Notes under the pieces: model-generated | The model's database searches: none | The model's input: only the letters and a program-made list of their open reading frames with translations | What the model was told of the DNA's origin: nothing | NCBI GenBank assembly: GCA_041394405.1 | Contig: JAWKIF010000012.1 | Location: 62,001-126,000 of the forward strand | Length of the DNA stretch: 64,000 nucleotides | Reading direction: 5' to 3' | From: Microthrix sp041394405 | Lineage (GTDB): Bacteria > Actinomycetota > Acidimicrobiia > Acidimicrobiales > Microtrichaceae | Shown here: positions 49,746 to 58,144 of the stretch, piece by piece | Numbering within the stretch: the first letter of the stretch is position 1 | How the letters are laid out: every line of letters starts with the position of its first letter | Program-made: the position numbers and the translations under genes

Positions 49746-50726
49746 CTAGTCGACCCTGGCCGGGGGGCGATCACCCACGGCGAAGTCGGTCAGCACCGAG
49801 GCCAACTCCACCGGGCGATCGCCCTGCACCGAGTGACCTGCGTCGGCCATGCGGGTCACGAATGCGTCCGGCTGGCGGCGCATCAGCTCGGCGACGTCGT
49901 CGTCGTCCACCACGGGCGAGACACCGCCACGAACCAGGAGCAGCGGGATTCGCAGTGACGAAGCGGCCTCCCAGAGGTCGCCGTGGGAGCCGTCGGGGCG
50001 TTCCCCCATGGGTCGGCGGTCGTAGTTCCACACCCACGACCCATCCTCGCGTCGATGGGCGTTGTGCAGGATGCCGCGCCGCAACGACTCGGGGGTGCGG
50101 GTGGGGTTGAACTCGACGGTGCGATCGAAGATCTCGCCGAAGGAGTCGAAGCTCTGTGGCCCCTCGATGAAGGCGTGCACGTCGGCCGCCTTGTCGCGGG
50201 TGACCCCCGGGGTGATGTCCACCAGGCTCAGACGGCGACACAGCCCAGGGTGCCCGGCCGCCAACGCCAGGGCCGTGAGGCCGCCCAGCGACATGCCCAC
50301 CAAGGTCTCCGGGACGAACTCCAGCTGCCGCATGGCGCGGGCGATGGTGTCGGCGGACGTGGAGGGGTCGTAGCGCCCGTCATCGCGCCATCCGGAGGCT
50401 CCGTGGCCGGGTAGGTCGAAGGCCACCGCGTCCACGGTGGGGTCGGTACCCACCACCGGGTTGCGAGCCGGGTCGGACAAGGCAAGCAGCACCGTGTCCC
50501 AGGTGTGTGCGTTCTGGGCGCCGCCGTGCAGGAACACCCACTGGGGTTGGCCACACCCCCAACGCAGGTACGACAACGCAGGCCGATCGTCGAACTCCAC
50601 GACGTGACGGGCGACGTTGGGAACGGCCGGACCGCCCAGGTGGTACTCGGCCCGATTCTCACCAAAGAACGAGAACTCGTCATAGACGAATGCGGGGTCA
50701 TCCGGATCATCTGGCTGCGTGGTCAC
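49746..50726 (-). CDS. Alpha/beta-fold hydrolase
   Basis: This 326-aa protein has VFLHGGAQNAHTWD (oxyanion), AFDLPGHGASGWRDDG, the nucleophile elbow VGMSLGGLTALALAAG, a late Asp region and the catalytic His in MADAGHSVQGDRPVEL. It is a serine hydrolase of unknown substrate, distantly similar to the one at 14465-15367 (HGGA motif). I choose GTG 50726 because GGAGGG lies 6-7 nt upstream; the frame is open to 50828 without homology. Confidence 0.85.
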   Translation of the reverse strand: MTTQPDDPDDPAFVYDEFSFFGENRAEYHLGGPAVPNVARHVVEFDDRPALSYLRWGCGQPQWVFLHGGAQNAHTWDTVLLALSDPARNPVVGTDPTVDAVAFDLPGHGASGWRDDGRYDPSTSADTIARAMRQLEFVPETLVGMSLGGLTALALAAGHPGLCRRLSLVDITPGVTRDKAADVHAFIEGPQSFDSFGEIFDRTVEFNPTRTPESLRRGILHNAHRREDGSWVWNYDRRPMGERPDGSHGDLWEAASSLRIPLLLVRGGVSPVVDDDDVAELMRRQPDAFVTRMADAGHSVQGDRPVELASVLTDFAVGDRPPARVD

Positions 50727-50809
50727 GTAGGTCCCTCCCTGGCGCCGAACCATAGCTGTGGCACACCCGACGCCGTTGCGGGCGACGACGAGCACTACCT
50801 GCCACGCAG

Positions 50810-50839
50810 CTCGATGTTGGCGACGCACTCAACATCGAG
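50810..50839. repeat. 10-bp inverted repeat in the GGDEF-EAL gene leader
   Basis: CTCGATGTTG (50810-50819), 10-nt loop, CAACATCGAG (50830-50839), perfect arms. It overlaps the first possible ATG (50814) of the GGDEF-EAL gene, so it may be an operator or an RNA hairpin that masks a start. Confidence 0.7.
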
Positions 50840-53090
50840 CCAGACGAGCCGACTAGGCGTTGTGGGGTATTGGCGCGGCAGGAGCGGGGAGCGGCAAAGC
50901 CGCTCGCTGTATGCCAACTCGATCACCATCCTCTTGGTGTTCATCTCCGCCGCCGTAGCGGCCCTCGGCGTGATGGGTCTCAAGGAACTCACCTCGACCA
51001 ACGCAGAACATGGCCTCATTCGTGTGGACCGGGCCGGGCGGGCAGCGGCTGAGATGGCCGACCTGTCCAGTCTCGAGATGTTGGCGGAGTCTCCCAACGG
51101 GTCACCAACCAGGTTGGTCTCCGCGGACCCCTCGGTGCTCAAGCCGTCAGAAGACTGGGACGACTACGTCGACCGCGTCTCCGAGATGAGCCAGGGGGCG
51201 GCCAACGTCTTCAGGTTCAATACCAACACGCTGAGCTTTGACCGCGTCTCGACCAGCTTCCGGGACGCGAACGGCGACCGAGTGGGTGAGGGAACCGTCA
51301 CGCCGGGGGTGATCTCGGCGGGTCACCCCGCGTACGGAGATCTCGTGAGGGCCACTCCCCACGTGGGGGAGGTTCCGGTCAAGGGCAGGTTGCGCCTGGC
51401 GTACCTCACCCCGGTTGTCAGCACCGCAGGCGAGGTGGTTGGGGCGGTTGCGGTGGACGTCGGATGGGTGGACGACCTTCGTCGAGCCAACTCAGACGCC
51501 ACCGACAAGGTGATCTTCGCAACCGGCGCACTCTTGTTGATCTCGTTGCTCGCCGGAGCGCTGGTCATGACGCGGGCCTTTCGTCCGCTGAGCACCCTGG
51601 GCAGGCTGGCCGGAGCGGTTGGCCGTGGAGAGGCGCTGGATTCAGTTCCATTCCAGGAGCGCAACAACGAGATCGGCAACATCTCCCGGGGAATCGCTCA
51701 GGTGGCCAAGCTGCAGCGCAAGCTTCGTACGCTCGCGTATGAGGACGAACTCACCGGCCTCCCCAATCGCGCCCAGTTCAGTCTGGAGCTGGAGCGTCGA
51801 GTGGCTCGCGCCCGCTTGTCACCCGAAACCGATGGGTTCGCGCTGTTGCTGTTGGACCTTGACCAATTCAAGGAAGTCAACGATGGTCTCGGCCATCCGG
51901 CCGGCGACCGGCTGTTGTCGTCGGTTGCGGCCAAGCTCCTCGACCTACCCCTCGATGGCGCCATGTGCGCTCGAATCGGCGGCGACGAGTTCGCCGTGTT
52001 GACGGCGCACCCGGTCTCCGATGGCGAGGCCGCCGAGCTGGCCCGCATGGTCGGGGACGGGCTCGTCGAGGCGGCAAACTGGGGAACGGGTGATCTCCGG
52101 GTCAGCTGCAGCATCGGGATCGCCCGCATCCCCGAACACGCCAACACCTCCGAGGAGGCACTCAGCCACGCGGACCTGGCGCTCTACCAGGCGAAACGAA
52201 ACGGCCGCGCACGGCACGAGTTCTACCGCGATGAGTTGGCGGTCGACGCACAACGGCGACTGCACCTCACCGCCGACCTTCGGCGCGCCATGGGCACCGA
52301 CCAACTGCGTATCGATGTGCAACCCCAATACGGAGTCGACCCCGACGAACTGGTGGGCTTCGAAGCACTGGCACGATGGGACCACCCCGCCCTTGGCCCC
52401 ATCCCGCCCGGCGAGTTCATCGAGCTGGCCGAGAACGCAGGCCTCATCAGCGATCTCGGCCGTCATGTCCTCGACCTCAGCCTCCAAGCCGCCCGAAGCC
52501 TGCTCGATGACGGAGTCGGATTTGCATCGATGTCGGTCAACGTCTCGCCTATCCAGCTGTGGAACGGGACGTTCTGTGAGGCGGTCCTGGCAGGCCTGCA
52601 GCGCCACCGCCTCAAGCCATCGCTGCTCTGTCTCGAGATCACGGAGAACGTCCTCGTGGACCACGCAGGCGAACGAACGTGGTCCTCGCTGAAGCGGCTC
52701 TCGGAACTGGGAGTCCGCCTCGCAATCGACGACTTCGGCACCGGATACTGCTCGCTGAGCTACCTCCACCACCTCCCGTTCGATCAGCTGAAGATCGACA
52801 GGGCCTTCGTGAGCAACATCGATCTCAACCCGCGTCACCGCGAGCTCTTCGCAGGGATCGTGTCGTTGGGACAAAGCCTGGGCCTGGAGGTCGTCGTCGA
52901 GGGCGTGGAGCGGGTCGAAGAACTGGAGGTTGTTGCCGAGTTGGGTGCAGACATCGTTCAGGGGTACCTGTTGGGTCACCCGATCCGCGTACCGGATGCG
53001 CGTGGCCTACCCGGATCCGGCGCCGTCGGCGCAGCATGTCGGGGCATTCAAGGCGGGGCGGCCCTAGATCCGACCCCGTCCCGGTCCTGA
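50814..53090 (+). CDS. Membrane-bound GGDEF-EAL (cyclic di-GMP) protein
   Basis: This roughly 758-aa protein has an N-terminal transmembrane helix (ITILLVFISAAVAALGVMG), an extracytoplasmic sensor of about 190 residues, a second helix (VIFATGALLLISLLAGALVM) and a HAMP-like linker. A GGDEF domain follows (DELTGLPNRAQFSLELE; active site IGGDEFAV intact), then an EAL domain (GFEALARWDHP, ENVLVDHAG, DDFGTGYCSLSYL, VVEGVER). Both catalytic signatures are kept, so it could make or break c-di-GMP. The start is uncertain: ATG 50814 lies inside a hairpin, and GTG 50862 would still include the first helix. Confidence 0.85.
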   Translation: MLATHSTSSQTSRLGVVGYWRGRSGERQSRSLYANSITILLVFISAAVAALGVMGLKELTSTNAEHGLIRVDRAGRAAAEMADLSSLEMLAESPNGSPTRLVSADPSVLKPSEDWDDYVDRVSEMSQGAANVFRFNTNTLSFDRVSTSFRDANGDRVGEGTVTPGVISAGHPAYGDLVRATPHVGEVPVKGRLRLAYLTPVVSTAGEVVGAVAVDVGWVDDLRRANSDATDKVIFATGALLLISLLAGALVMTRAFRPLSTLGRLAGAVGRGEALDSVPFQERNNEIGNISRGIAQVAKLQRKLRTLAYEDELTGLPNRAQFSLELERRVARARLSPETDGFALLLLDLDQFKEVNDGLGHPAGDRLLSSVAAKLLDLPLDGAMCARIGGDEFAVLTAHPVSDGEAAELARMVGDGLVEAANWGTGDLRVSCSIGIARIPEHANTSEEALSHADLALYQAKRNGRARHEFYRDELAVDAQRRLHLTADLRRAMGTDQLRIDVQPQYGVDPDELVGFEALARWDHPALGPIPPGEFIELAENAGLISDLGRHVLDLSLQAARSLLDDGVGFASMSVNVSPIQLWNGTFCEAVLAGLQRHRLKPSLLCLEITENVLVDHAGERTWSSLKRLSELGVRLAIDDFGTGYCSLSYLHHLPFDQLKIDRAFVSNIDLNPRHRELFAGIVSLGQSLGLEVVVEGVERVEELEVVAELGADIVQGYLLGHPIRVPDARGLPGSGAVGAACRGIQGGAALDPTPSRS

Positions 53091-53197
53091 CTCAGGTGCA
53101 GAGCGAGCAGGAACACCGATCGCGCCGAGGCGATCGTCCGTGCGCGCCGAGCCGGCCTCGCCGACGGCCCACCCGGTGCCGGCTTCGGGACTCAGCC

Positions 53198-53230
53198 CAG
53201 GGGCCCCCGGGGAGCCCCCGGGGGCCCCTG
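53198..53230. terminator. 15-bp GC-rich hairpin between convergent genes
   Basis: CAGGGGCCCCCGGGG (53198-53212), loop AGC, CCCCGGGGGCCCCTG (53216-53230), a perfect stem. It lies between the GGDEF-EAL and membrane-protein stops, so it can serve both strands. No U-tract. Confidence 0.6.
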
Positions 53231-53239
53231 CGCACCGGG

Positions 53240-54601
53240 CTACCAGGGCGAGATGAACACGGCCGCCAACAGCAGCCCGGTGCCCAGCTGAGCCGCCAGC
53301 GCTGCCCGCTGCCAGCGAACCGGGATGGCGGCGGTGGCCACGGCCAACCAGGGCACGAACGGAAGCCAGATGCGTTCCACCTCCCCCTTCGACAACCCCG
53401 TCGCCTCGGCGACGATCAACCCCGCCAGCGCCCCGCCAGCCAGGAGCCAGGCGCCGGCGGAGCGCCGACCGGGCAGCGATGCCAGCACGGCCGGGCCCAT
53501 GGCGATGGCCACGGCCAACGGGTTGGACAGGCGGAAGAACGCCGCCGGGCGGCGGGAGGCCACGCCCTCGTGGTAGGCCACGATCGTGGCGTTGAGGCCG
53601 TCGATGATCCAGTACCCGGCGCCGGCGAACATCAGCAGCGGAGCCGCTGCGCCAAACGCCGCGGCGGCGAGTGGCAACCAGCGTCGCCGCCAGGCCAGCA
53701 CCACCACACCCAGGCCGGCCGGGATGAGAAACAGCGCCGCCCCGTAGGTGCCCAGCACCAAGAGACCGGCGAGCACTCCGCCCATCGCCGCCATTGCCGC
53801 ACCGGCCGAAGCCGGTCGTGGCTCCGCCGGACGCTCGCCCCACGCCCCGGCCCGCACGACCGCCAGCGCAAGTGCGGTGCCGGATGCCACGGCTACCGCT
53901 GCGAACACGGCGTCGACGGTGGTGGCCACCCACAGCGCCGACGGGGTGAGCCCAACAAAGACCGCCACCCGACGGGCCTCGGCCTCCCCGGCCAGGGCAC
54001 GACAGGCAACCAGCACCAGCGGGGCCGCCATGGAGGCCAGCGCCACCAGGACGAGCGCCATCACGCTGGCGCTGCCGATGCCCAGCCGGTCGAAGGCCCA
54101 GAACCCCAGCACCGGCCCGGGCGGGTGGCCCTGCACGTGGATGGGGTAGTCGCGCAGGTTCTCGACGAAGCCGGCCACAAACGTCCCGGGAGCGTCGATC
54201 GTGCGGGCCAGCGGGAGGTACTCCCACTCGGTCTCCAGCGGCTCGCCCAGGCCTCGCCAACCGCCGGGCAACGCCAGGGCCAGGGCCCAAAGCACCGAGA
54301 CCGCCCACGAGGCGCCCAGCAACACGCCCCATCGCAGCGACCGGGTGAGGCCCGGCCACCACCGAACCAGCGCCGCAGCGCCCACCAGCGCCACGATGAG
54401 CACCATGGGGGCGCGGGCCACCCACTCCCCCAGCAGCGGCGCACCGTCGAGGTTCACCTGGTCGCCTCGGTCCCAGATCCGCCGTTGCCACCAGCGCAGC
54501 ACCGGGATCAGCGCCAGCACCGCCACCGGCAGCGCCAGACCGATGCCCGCCCGCAGCGGCGTCCAGCGCGCTTGGGCCTTGTCGACGGAGGGCTCGCTCA
54601 C
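53240..54601 (-). CDS. Polytopic membrane protein, GT-C glycosyltransferase-like
   Basis: This 453-aa protein has about ten hydrophobic segments. The first extracytoplasmic loop contains WDRGDQVNLDGAPLLGEW, and a later loop contains RDYPIHVQGHPPGPVLGF. The acidic first loop and topology recall GT-C mannosyl/arabinosyl transferases that use polyprenyl-phosphate sugars at the outer membrane face, but no specific family is recognised. GTG 54601 lies 4 nt after the epimerase stop. It is grouped with epimerase and GT2 genes, which supports a role in envelope glycans. Confidence 0.65.
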   Translation of the reverse strand: MSEPSVDKAQARWTPLRAGIGLALPVAVLALIPVLRWWQRRIWDRGDQVNLDGAPLLGEWVARAPMVLIVALVGAAALVRWWPGLTRSLRWGVLLGASWAVSVLWALALALPGGWRGLGEPLETEWEYLPLARTIDAPGTFVAGFVENLRDYPIHVQGHPPGPVLGFWAFDRLGIGSASVMALVLVALASMAAPLVLVACRALAGEAEARRVAVFVGLTPSALWVATTVDAVFAAVAVASGTALALAVVRAGAWGERPAEPRPASAGAAMAAMGGVLAGLLVLGTYGAALFLIPAGLGVVVLAWRRRWLPLAAAAFGAAAPLLMFAGAGYWIIDGLNATIVAYHEGVASRRPAAFFRLSNPLAVAIAMGPAVLASLPGRRSAGAWLLAGGALAGLIVAEATGLSKGEVERIWLPFVPWLAVATAAIPVRWQRAALAAQLGTGLLLAAVFISPW

Positions 54602-54605
54602 GGCG

Positions 54606-55664
54606 TCAGGCCTTGGGCGGACGGCGCAACGGGTCGTGGACAAAGCGGGCCAGACCCTCGGCCGGGGTCACCTCGGCCCGCACCCCCAGCACCTCGACGG
54701 CACGGGCGGCATCTGCGGTCACGTGGCGCACGTCGCCCACGCGGAAGCCGCCCACCACCTCGGGCGCCAGGCCGCGGCCGTCCTCGGCCGCCATGGTGGT
54801 CGCCATCTCCAGCAGCGTGATGGGCTGCCCGGAGGCCACATTCAGCGGTCCGTGGTAGGGCTCGGGGCGTTCCAGCGCGGCCACGTTGGCTCGCGCCACG
54901 TCGGTCACGTGCACGAAGTCGCGCCGCTGGCCACCGTCCTCGAACACCCGGGGCGACTCCCCCGCCTCCAGCTGCGAGCGGAAGATCGACGCCACCCCGG
55001 CATAGGGAGTGTCGCGGGGCATGCGGGGCCCGTACACGTTGTGGTACCGCAGGGCCGTGGTGCTGACGCCCAGTTCGGCGCTGGCGGCTGCACACAGCTG
55101 CTCCTGGGTGGCCTTCGTGGTGGCATACACGTTGCGGGGGTCCAGCGGCGCGTCCTCGGGCACCAGCGCCACCTGCAGGTCTTCGCCGCAGCGGGGGCAG
55201 CGGGGTTCCCACCGGCCGACCTCCAGGTGTGCCCGCTCCCGGGGCAGCGGCCGCACCACGCCATGGCCCGCGCAGCGGTAGCGACCCTCGCCGTAGACCA
55301 CCATCGACGACGCCAACACGATGCGTCCCGACCAGCCCTGCGCCGACATCGCGGCCAGCATCTGCGCGGTGCCCAGGTCGTTGTTGGTGACGTATGAAGG
55401 TGCATCCGTGAGGTCCACTCCCAAACCCACCTTGGCCGCCTGATGGCACACCGCGTCCACCCCGTCGAGCACACCGTCCCAGGTGTCGGGCCGAGCAACA
55501 TCGGCCCAGCGCCACTCGGCAGCGCCGGGAAGGTCGTCGGGGGCGCCGTCGTGGGCTGCCGGGTCGAGGCTGTCGATGACCACCACCTCGTGGTCACGCT
55601 CCAGCAGCAGCTCGACGATGTGGCACCCGATGAACCCGGCACCGCCGGTCACCAGCACCCTCAT
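54606..55664 (-). CDS. NAD-dependent nucleotide-sugar epimerase (WbiB-like, dTDP-L-rhamnose 4-epimerase type)
   Basis: This 352-aa extended SDR has VLVTGGAGFIGCHIVELLL, the catalytic region SSMVVYGEGRYRC, NVYATTKATQEQLC (Tyr-x3-Lys) and ALRYHNVYGPRMP. A cysteine-bearing insert (CAGHG ... CPRCGED) separates SSMVVYG from the YxxxK motif and is typical of WbiB-like 4-epimerases. It probably changes a dTDP- or GDP-sugar for surface glycan synthesis. ATG 55664 follows GGGGAC. The next gene in the operon is a GT-C-like membrane protein. Confidence 0.82.
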   Translation of the reverse strand: MRVLVTGGAGFIGCHIVELLLERDHEVVVIDSLDPAAHDGAPDDLPGAAEWRWADVARPDTWDGVLDGVDAVCHQAAKVGLGVDLTDAPSYVTNNDLGTAQMLAAMSAQGWSGRIVLASSMVVYGEGRYRCAGHGVVRPLPRERAHLEVGRWEPRCPRCGEDLQVALVPEDAPLDPRNVYATTKATQEQLCAAASAELGVSTTALRYHNVYGPRMPRDTPYAGVASIFRSQLEAGESPRVFEDGGQRRDFVHVTDVARANVAALERPEPYHGPLNVASGQPITLLEMATTMAAEDGRGLAPEVVGGFRVGDVRHVTADAARAVEVLGVRAEVTPAEGLARFVHDPLRRPPKA

Positions 55665-55731
55665 CGCGTCCCCAGACTCGGCTGCCCCATTCTCGACGTC
55701 ACTGCGGTCCTCCAGGTCCGTGGCCGGTCGC

Positions 55732-55737
55732 TACCGT
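55732..55737 (+). promoter_or_regulatory. -10 box of the GT2 gene (leaderless TTG start)
   Basis: TACCGT ends 8 nt before TTG 55746, with no ribosome-binding site. Confidence 0.4.
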
Positions 55738-55745
55738 AGGCCAGC

Positions 55746-56462
55746 TTGAGCACCGGACAGCCTGCCCCATCCAACGCACCGTCGCCCGACGGCCCATCGC
55801 CCGAAGTGGCGGTGGACGTGGTGCTGCCCGCGCTGGACGAGGAGTCGGGCGTCGCCTGGGTGGTGCCCCGCATGCCCCCCGGCCACCGGGCCATCGTGGT
55901 GGACAACGGGTCGACCGACGCCACCGCCCAGGTGGCCGAGGCCGCCGGTGCGCTCGTGGTACGAGAATCGACGAGGGGGTTCGGCGCGGCGTGTTTCGCC
56001 GGCCTGAGCGCGACGACCGCTCCGGTGGTGGCCTTCATGGACGCCGACGCCAGCTTCGACCCCCGGGACCTGCCGCGCGTGACGGGTCCGGTGTCCGACG
56101 GCCGGGTGGATCTGATGCTGGGCGCCCGCACCGCCCTCCACGCCCCCGGCGCGTGGCCCGCGCACGCACGGCTCGCCAACCGCTTTCTGGCGTGGGAGCT
56201 GAGGCGCCGGGCGCAGTTGCCCCTGAGCGACCTTGGGCCGATGCGGGCCGCCAAGCGCCAGGAGCTGCTGGGCTTGGGCATCGAAGACCGTCGCTCAGGG
56301 TGGCCCTTGGAGATGGTGCTTCGGGCCGCCAACGCCGGATGGCGCATCGAGGAGGTGCCGGTTCGCTATCTGGCCCGCACGGGTCGATCAAAGGTCACCG
56401 GAACGCTCAAGGGAACGCTGACCGCAGTCGGCGACATGAGTCGGGTGCTGGGCAGTGGCTGA
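55746..56462 (+). CDS. Glycosyltransferase family 2 (polyprenyl-phosphate sugar synthase-like)
   Basis: This 238-aa GT-A enzyme has VDVVLPALDEESGVAWVV, AIVVDNGSTDATAQVAEAAG, RGFGAACFAGL and the DXD-type motif FMDADASFDP, then SDLGPMRAAKRQELLGL and a C-terminal basic region (YLARTGRSKVTGTLKGTL). No transmembrane helices follow. Members transfer a sugar to dolichyl- or polyprenyl-phosphate, which the GT-C-like proteins encoded nearby would use. The start is TTG at 55746, set by frame and the -10 box. It overlaps the next gene by 8 nt. Confidence 0.82.
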   Translation: MSTGQPAPSNAPSPDGPSPEVAVDVVLPALDEESGVAWVVPRMPPGHRAIVVDNGSTDATAQVAEAAGALVVRESTRGFGAACFAGLSATTAPVVAFMDADASFDPRDLPRVTGPVSDGRVDLMLGARTALHAPGAWPAHARLANRFLAWELRRRAQLPLSDLGPMRAAKRQELLGLGIEDRRSGWPLEMVLRAANAGWRIEEVPVRYLARTGRSKVTGTLKGTLTAVGDMSRVLGSG

Positions 56463-57090
56463 CTACACCGCCATCGTGTTGGCCAAGGCACCGGTGCCGG
56501 GGCGGGTGAAGACCCGGCTGTGCCCCCCGTGCGCACCCGAGGAGGCGGCCGCCATCGCCACCGGCGCCTTGGTGGACACTCTCGCCGCCGTCTCGCAGGT
56601 GAGCGCGGCCCGCCACCTGCTGGTGCTGGACGGCGAACCCGGGGAGTGGTTGCCGGATGGCTGGGAGGTGATCCCCCAGTGCGAGGGGGGTCTCGATCGG
56701 CGTCTGGGCGCCGCGTTTGCGGCCGCCGATGGCCCCGCCGTGTTGGTGGGCATGGATACCCCCCAGCTCCGGGCCGACGCGGTGGAGGCCGCGGGCCACG
56801 CGGTGGTCGAACGTGCCGACCGGGCCGTGCTCGGCCTGGCCAACGACGGCGGGTTCTGGATCGTCGCCTTGCCACGGGGCGGTCCCCAGCACTTCGACGG
56901 GGTGCCCATGAGCAAGAACGACACGGGTGAGCGCCAACGGCGGCGGCTTGTCGACCGAGGGCTGAGCGTGACCAACGTCGAGGTGCTGATGGACGTCGAC
57001 TCGTGGGACGAGGCCCAGGCGGTCGCCGCCGAGGCTCCCGACGGCCGATTCGCCGCCGAGGTGGCCGCTGTAGCCGGGCGGCTGCCATAG
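56455..57090 (+). CDS. TIGR04282/DUF2064-type glycosyltransferase-like protein
   Basis: This 211-aa protein begins AIVLAKAPVPGRVKTRLCPP, the signature of the DUF2064/TIGR04282 nucleotidyl- or glycosyltransferase-like family, and has VLVGMDTPQLRADAV and LANDGGFWIVALP. These proteins often sit beside GT2 genes and are thought to act on nucleotide sugars or phosphosugars; activity is unproven. GTG 56455 overlaps the GT2 stop by 8 nt, implying coupled translation. Confidence 0.82.
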   Translation: MADYTAIVLAKAPVPGRVKTRLCPPCAPEEAAAIATGALVDTLAAVSQVSAARHLLVLDGEPGEWLPDGWEVIPQCEGGLDRRLGAAFAAADGPAVLVGMDTPQLRADAVEAAGHAVVERADRAVLGLANDGGFWIVALPRGGPQHFDGVPMSKNDTGERQRRRLVDRGLSVTNVEVLMDVDSWDEAQAVAAEAPDGRFAAEVAAVAGRLP

Positions 57091-57187
57091 ACCGACGTGC
57101 CCACGGCTGGAAGCCCACGGATCGGCACGAGACGCGTCGGGGGGTCGCCACCCACGATTCCTCACATGAGTCCGAATCAGACTGCGT

Positions 57188-57685
57188 TCAAGCTGGCACC
57201 CACGGCGCTCCGGCCGAACACCCCAGCGCCACGGGGACCGGGCAACTCTGCTGACGTGGCGTCGGCGACTTCAGCGACTGCACCAGCACCTCGACGTGCT
57301 CGACGGCGAGATGCCCGAGATCGCCCGGATCATCGGTGAGGATGACTGCGCCCCCCATACCAATCGCCGTTGCCACCACCGGGCCATCGACCGTCGAGTT
57401 CGACTTCGCTGCGCCGAGCAAGCCCCCCGCCACGCGACCGGTCGACTCGCCGGCGGAGACAACCTGGCCCACGGCGTTCATGACACGGTTCACCGGCGCG
57501 TCCCTCGCCGCACCCCGCACGGTCTCAGCGAGGACCACGGACGGGATCGATGCCTGCGCCCCTGCCTCGTCGGCGGCGCGCAGCGCTGCCCGTGCGCGGG
57601 CGTCGTTGCGCGACAGGGCGATGACCGCGCCGCTGTCGAGAATCAGGCGCTGCGGCGGTGTTGAGTTTCGGCGGGTCCTCGCCAT
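57188..57685 (-). CDS. PIN-domain protein (VapC-like), no antitoxin gene seen
   Basis: This 165-aa protein has the acidic residues of a PIN ribonuclease: Asp in LILDSGAVIALSRND (about residue 17), Glu in VVLAETVRGAARD, Asp in NSTVDGPVVATAIGM and Asp in VILTDDPGDL. It could be a VapC-like toxin, but no ribbon-helix-helix or AbrB-like antitoxin lies upstream; only an unrelated 20-codon frame and a terminator are there. ATG 57685 is chosen from the domain start, with GGAGGAGG further up. The frame is open far upstream without homology. Confidence 0.72.
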   Translation of the reverse strand: MARTRRNSTPPQRLILDSGAVIALSRNDARARAALRAADEAGAQASIPSVVLAETVRGAARDAPVNRVMNAVGQVVSAGESTGRVAGGLLGAAKSNSTVDGPVVATAIGMGGAVILTDDPGDLGHLAVEHVEVLVQSLKSPTPRQQSCPVPVALGCSAGAPWVPA

Positions 57686-57765
57686 GCGCTGCGAGCCTCC
57701 TCCATCAAGACCCCCGTGCCCGTCCAGCCACACGAACCCAGTGATGGCCGCGCCGGCCGACAACG

Positions 57766-57798
57766 ACGAAACCCCCGGAAGCGCTCCGGGGGTTTCGT
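57766..57798. terminator. Strong rho-independent-type hairpin
   Basis: ACGAAACCCCCGGA (57766-57779), loop AGCGC, TCCGGGGGTTTCGT (57785-57798), a 14-bp perfect stem with T-rich right shoulder on either strand (GGGTTTCGT). It lies 80 nt upstream of the PIN gene and about 350 nt downstream of the permease gene. Confidence 0.75.
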
Positions 57799-58144
57799 TG
57801 AGTGGCCCTAGCAAAACCACCCTCGCACTCGTCCGAGTAGACGCAGAGTAGTGGGAACTAGCATTCCTACGCTCCGTCTGTTCACTCTCGGCGCGATGCC
57901 GAGTTGGAGCACGTTCACGCCGCATCTTGGTTCTGGTGCTTCGCTCCGGCATCAACCGCTCGCTGAAGTTCAGCCCAGGTCGCTCGCGATCACAACGCCC
58001 ATCGGGCGGAGTACAACCACACCCTCCCGCCATGAGTCTGCTTCCTGGCACCGCCCACCGACGTCCGCCTCAGCCGAGCCGACCGCAGAACCCCCAATTC
58101 CCGACCAAAACCGTGCCAGCATTTTTGAGACGGGAGAGGCTCAC
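57799..58144. other. Stretch without a recognisable gene
   Basis: About 350 nt between the terminator and the permease stop. Open frames exist on both strands but have no homology that I recognise, and codon use does not resemble neighbouring genes. No tRNA-like fold was found. It may be degenerate accessory DNA marking the edge of the foreign-looking segment. Confidence 0.4.

Noticed and set aside
52679..54820. 713-codon plus-strand frame after the GGDEF-EAL gene
   Set aside because: It overlaps the EAL domain in another frame and is antisense to a membrane protein; the translation is Arg/Pro/Gln-rich and without domains.
57643..57705. 20-codon frame overlapping the PIN start as an antitoxin
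   Set aside because: Too short and with no DNA-binding or toxin-binding motif.
57799..58144. tRNA, tmRNA or integrase remnant in the gene-poor stretch
   Set aside because: No T-loop (GTTCRANYC) or acceptor pairing, and no recognisable recombinase motif in any frame.
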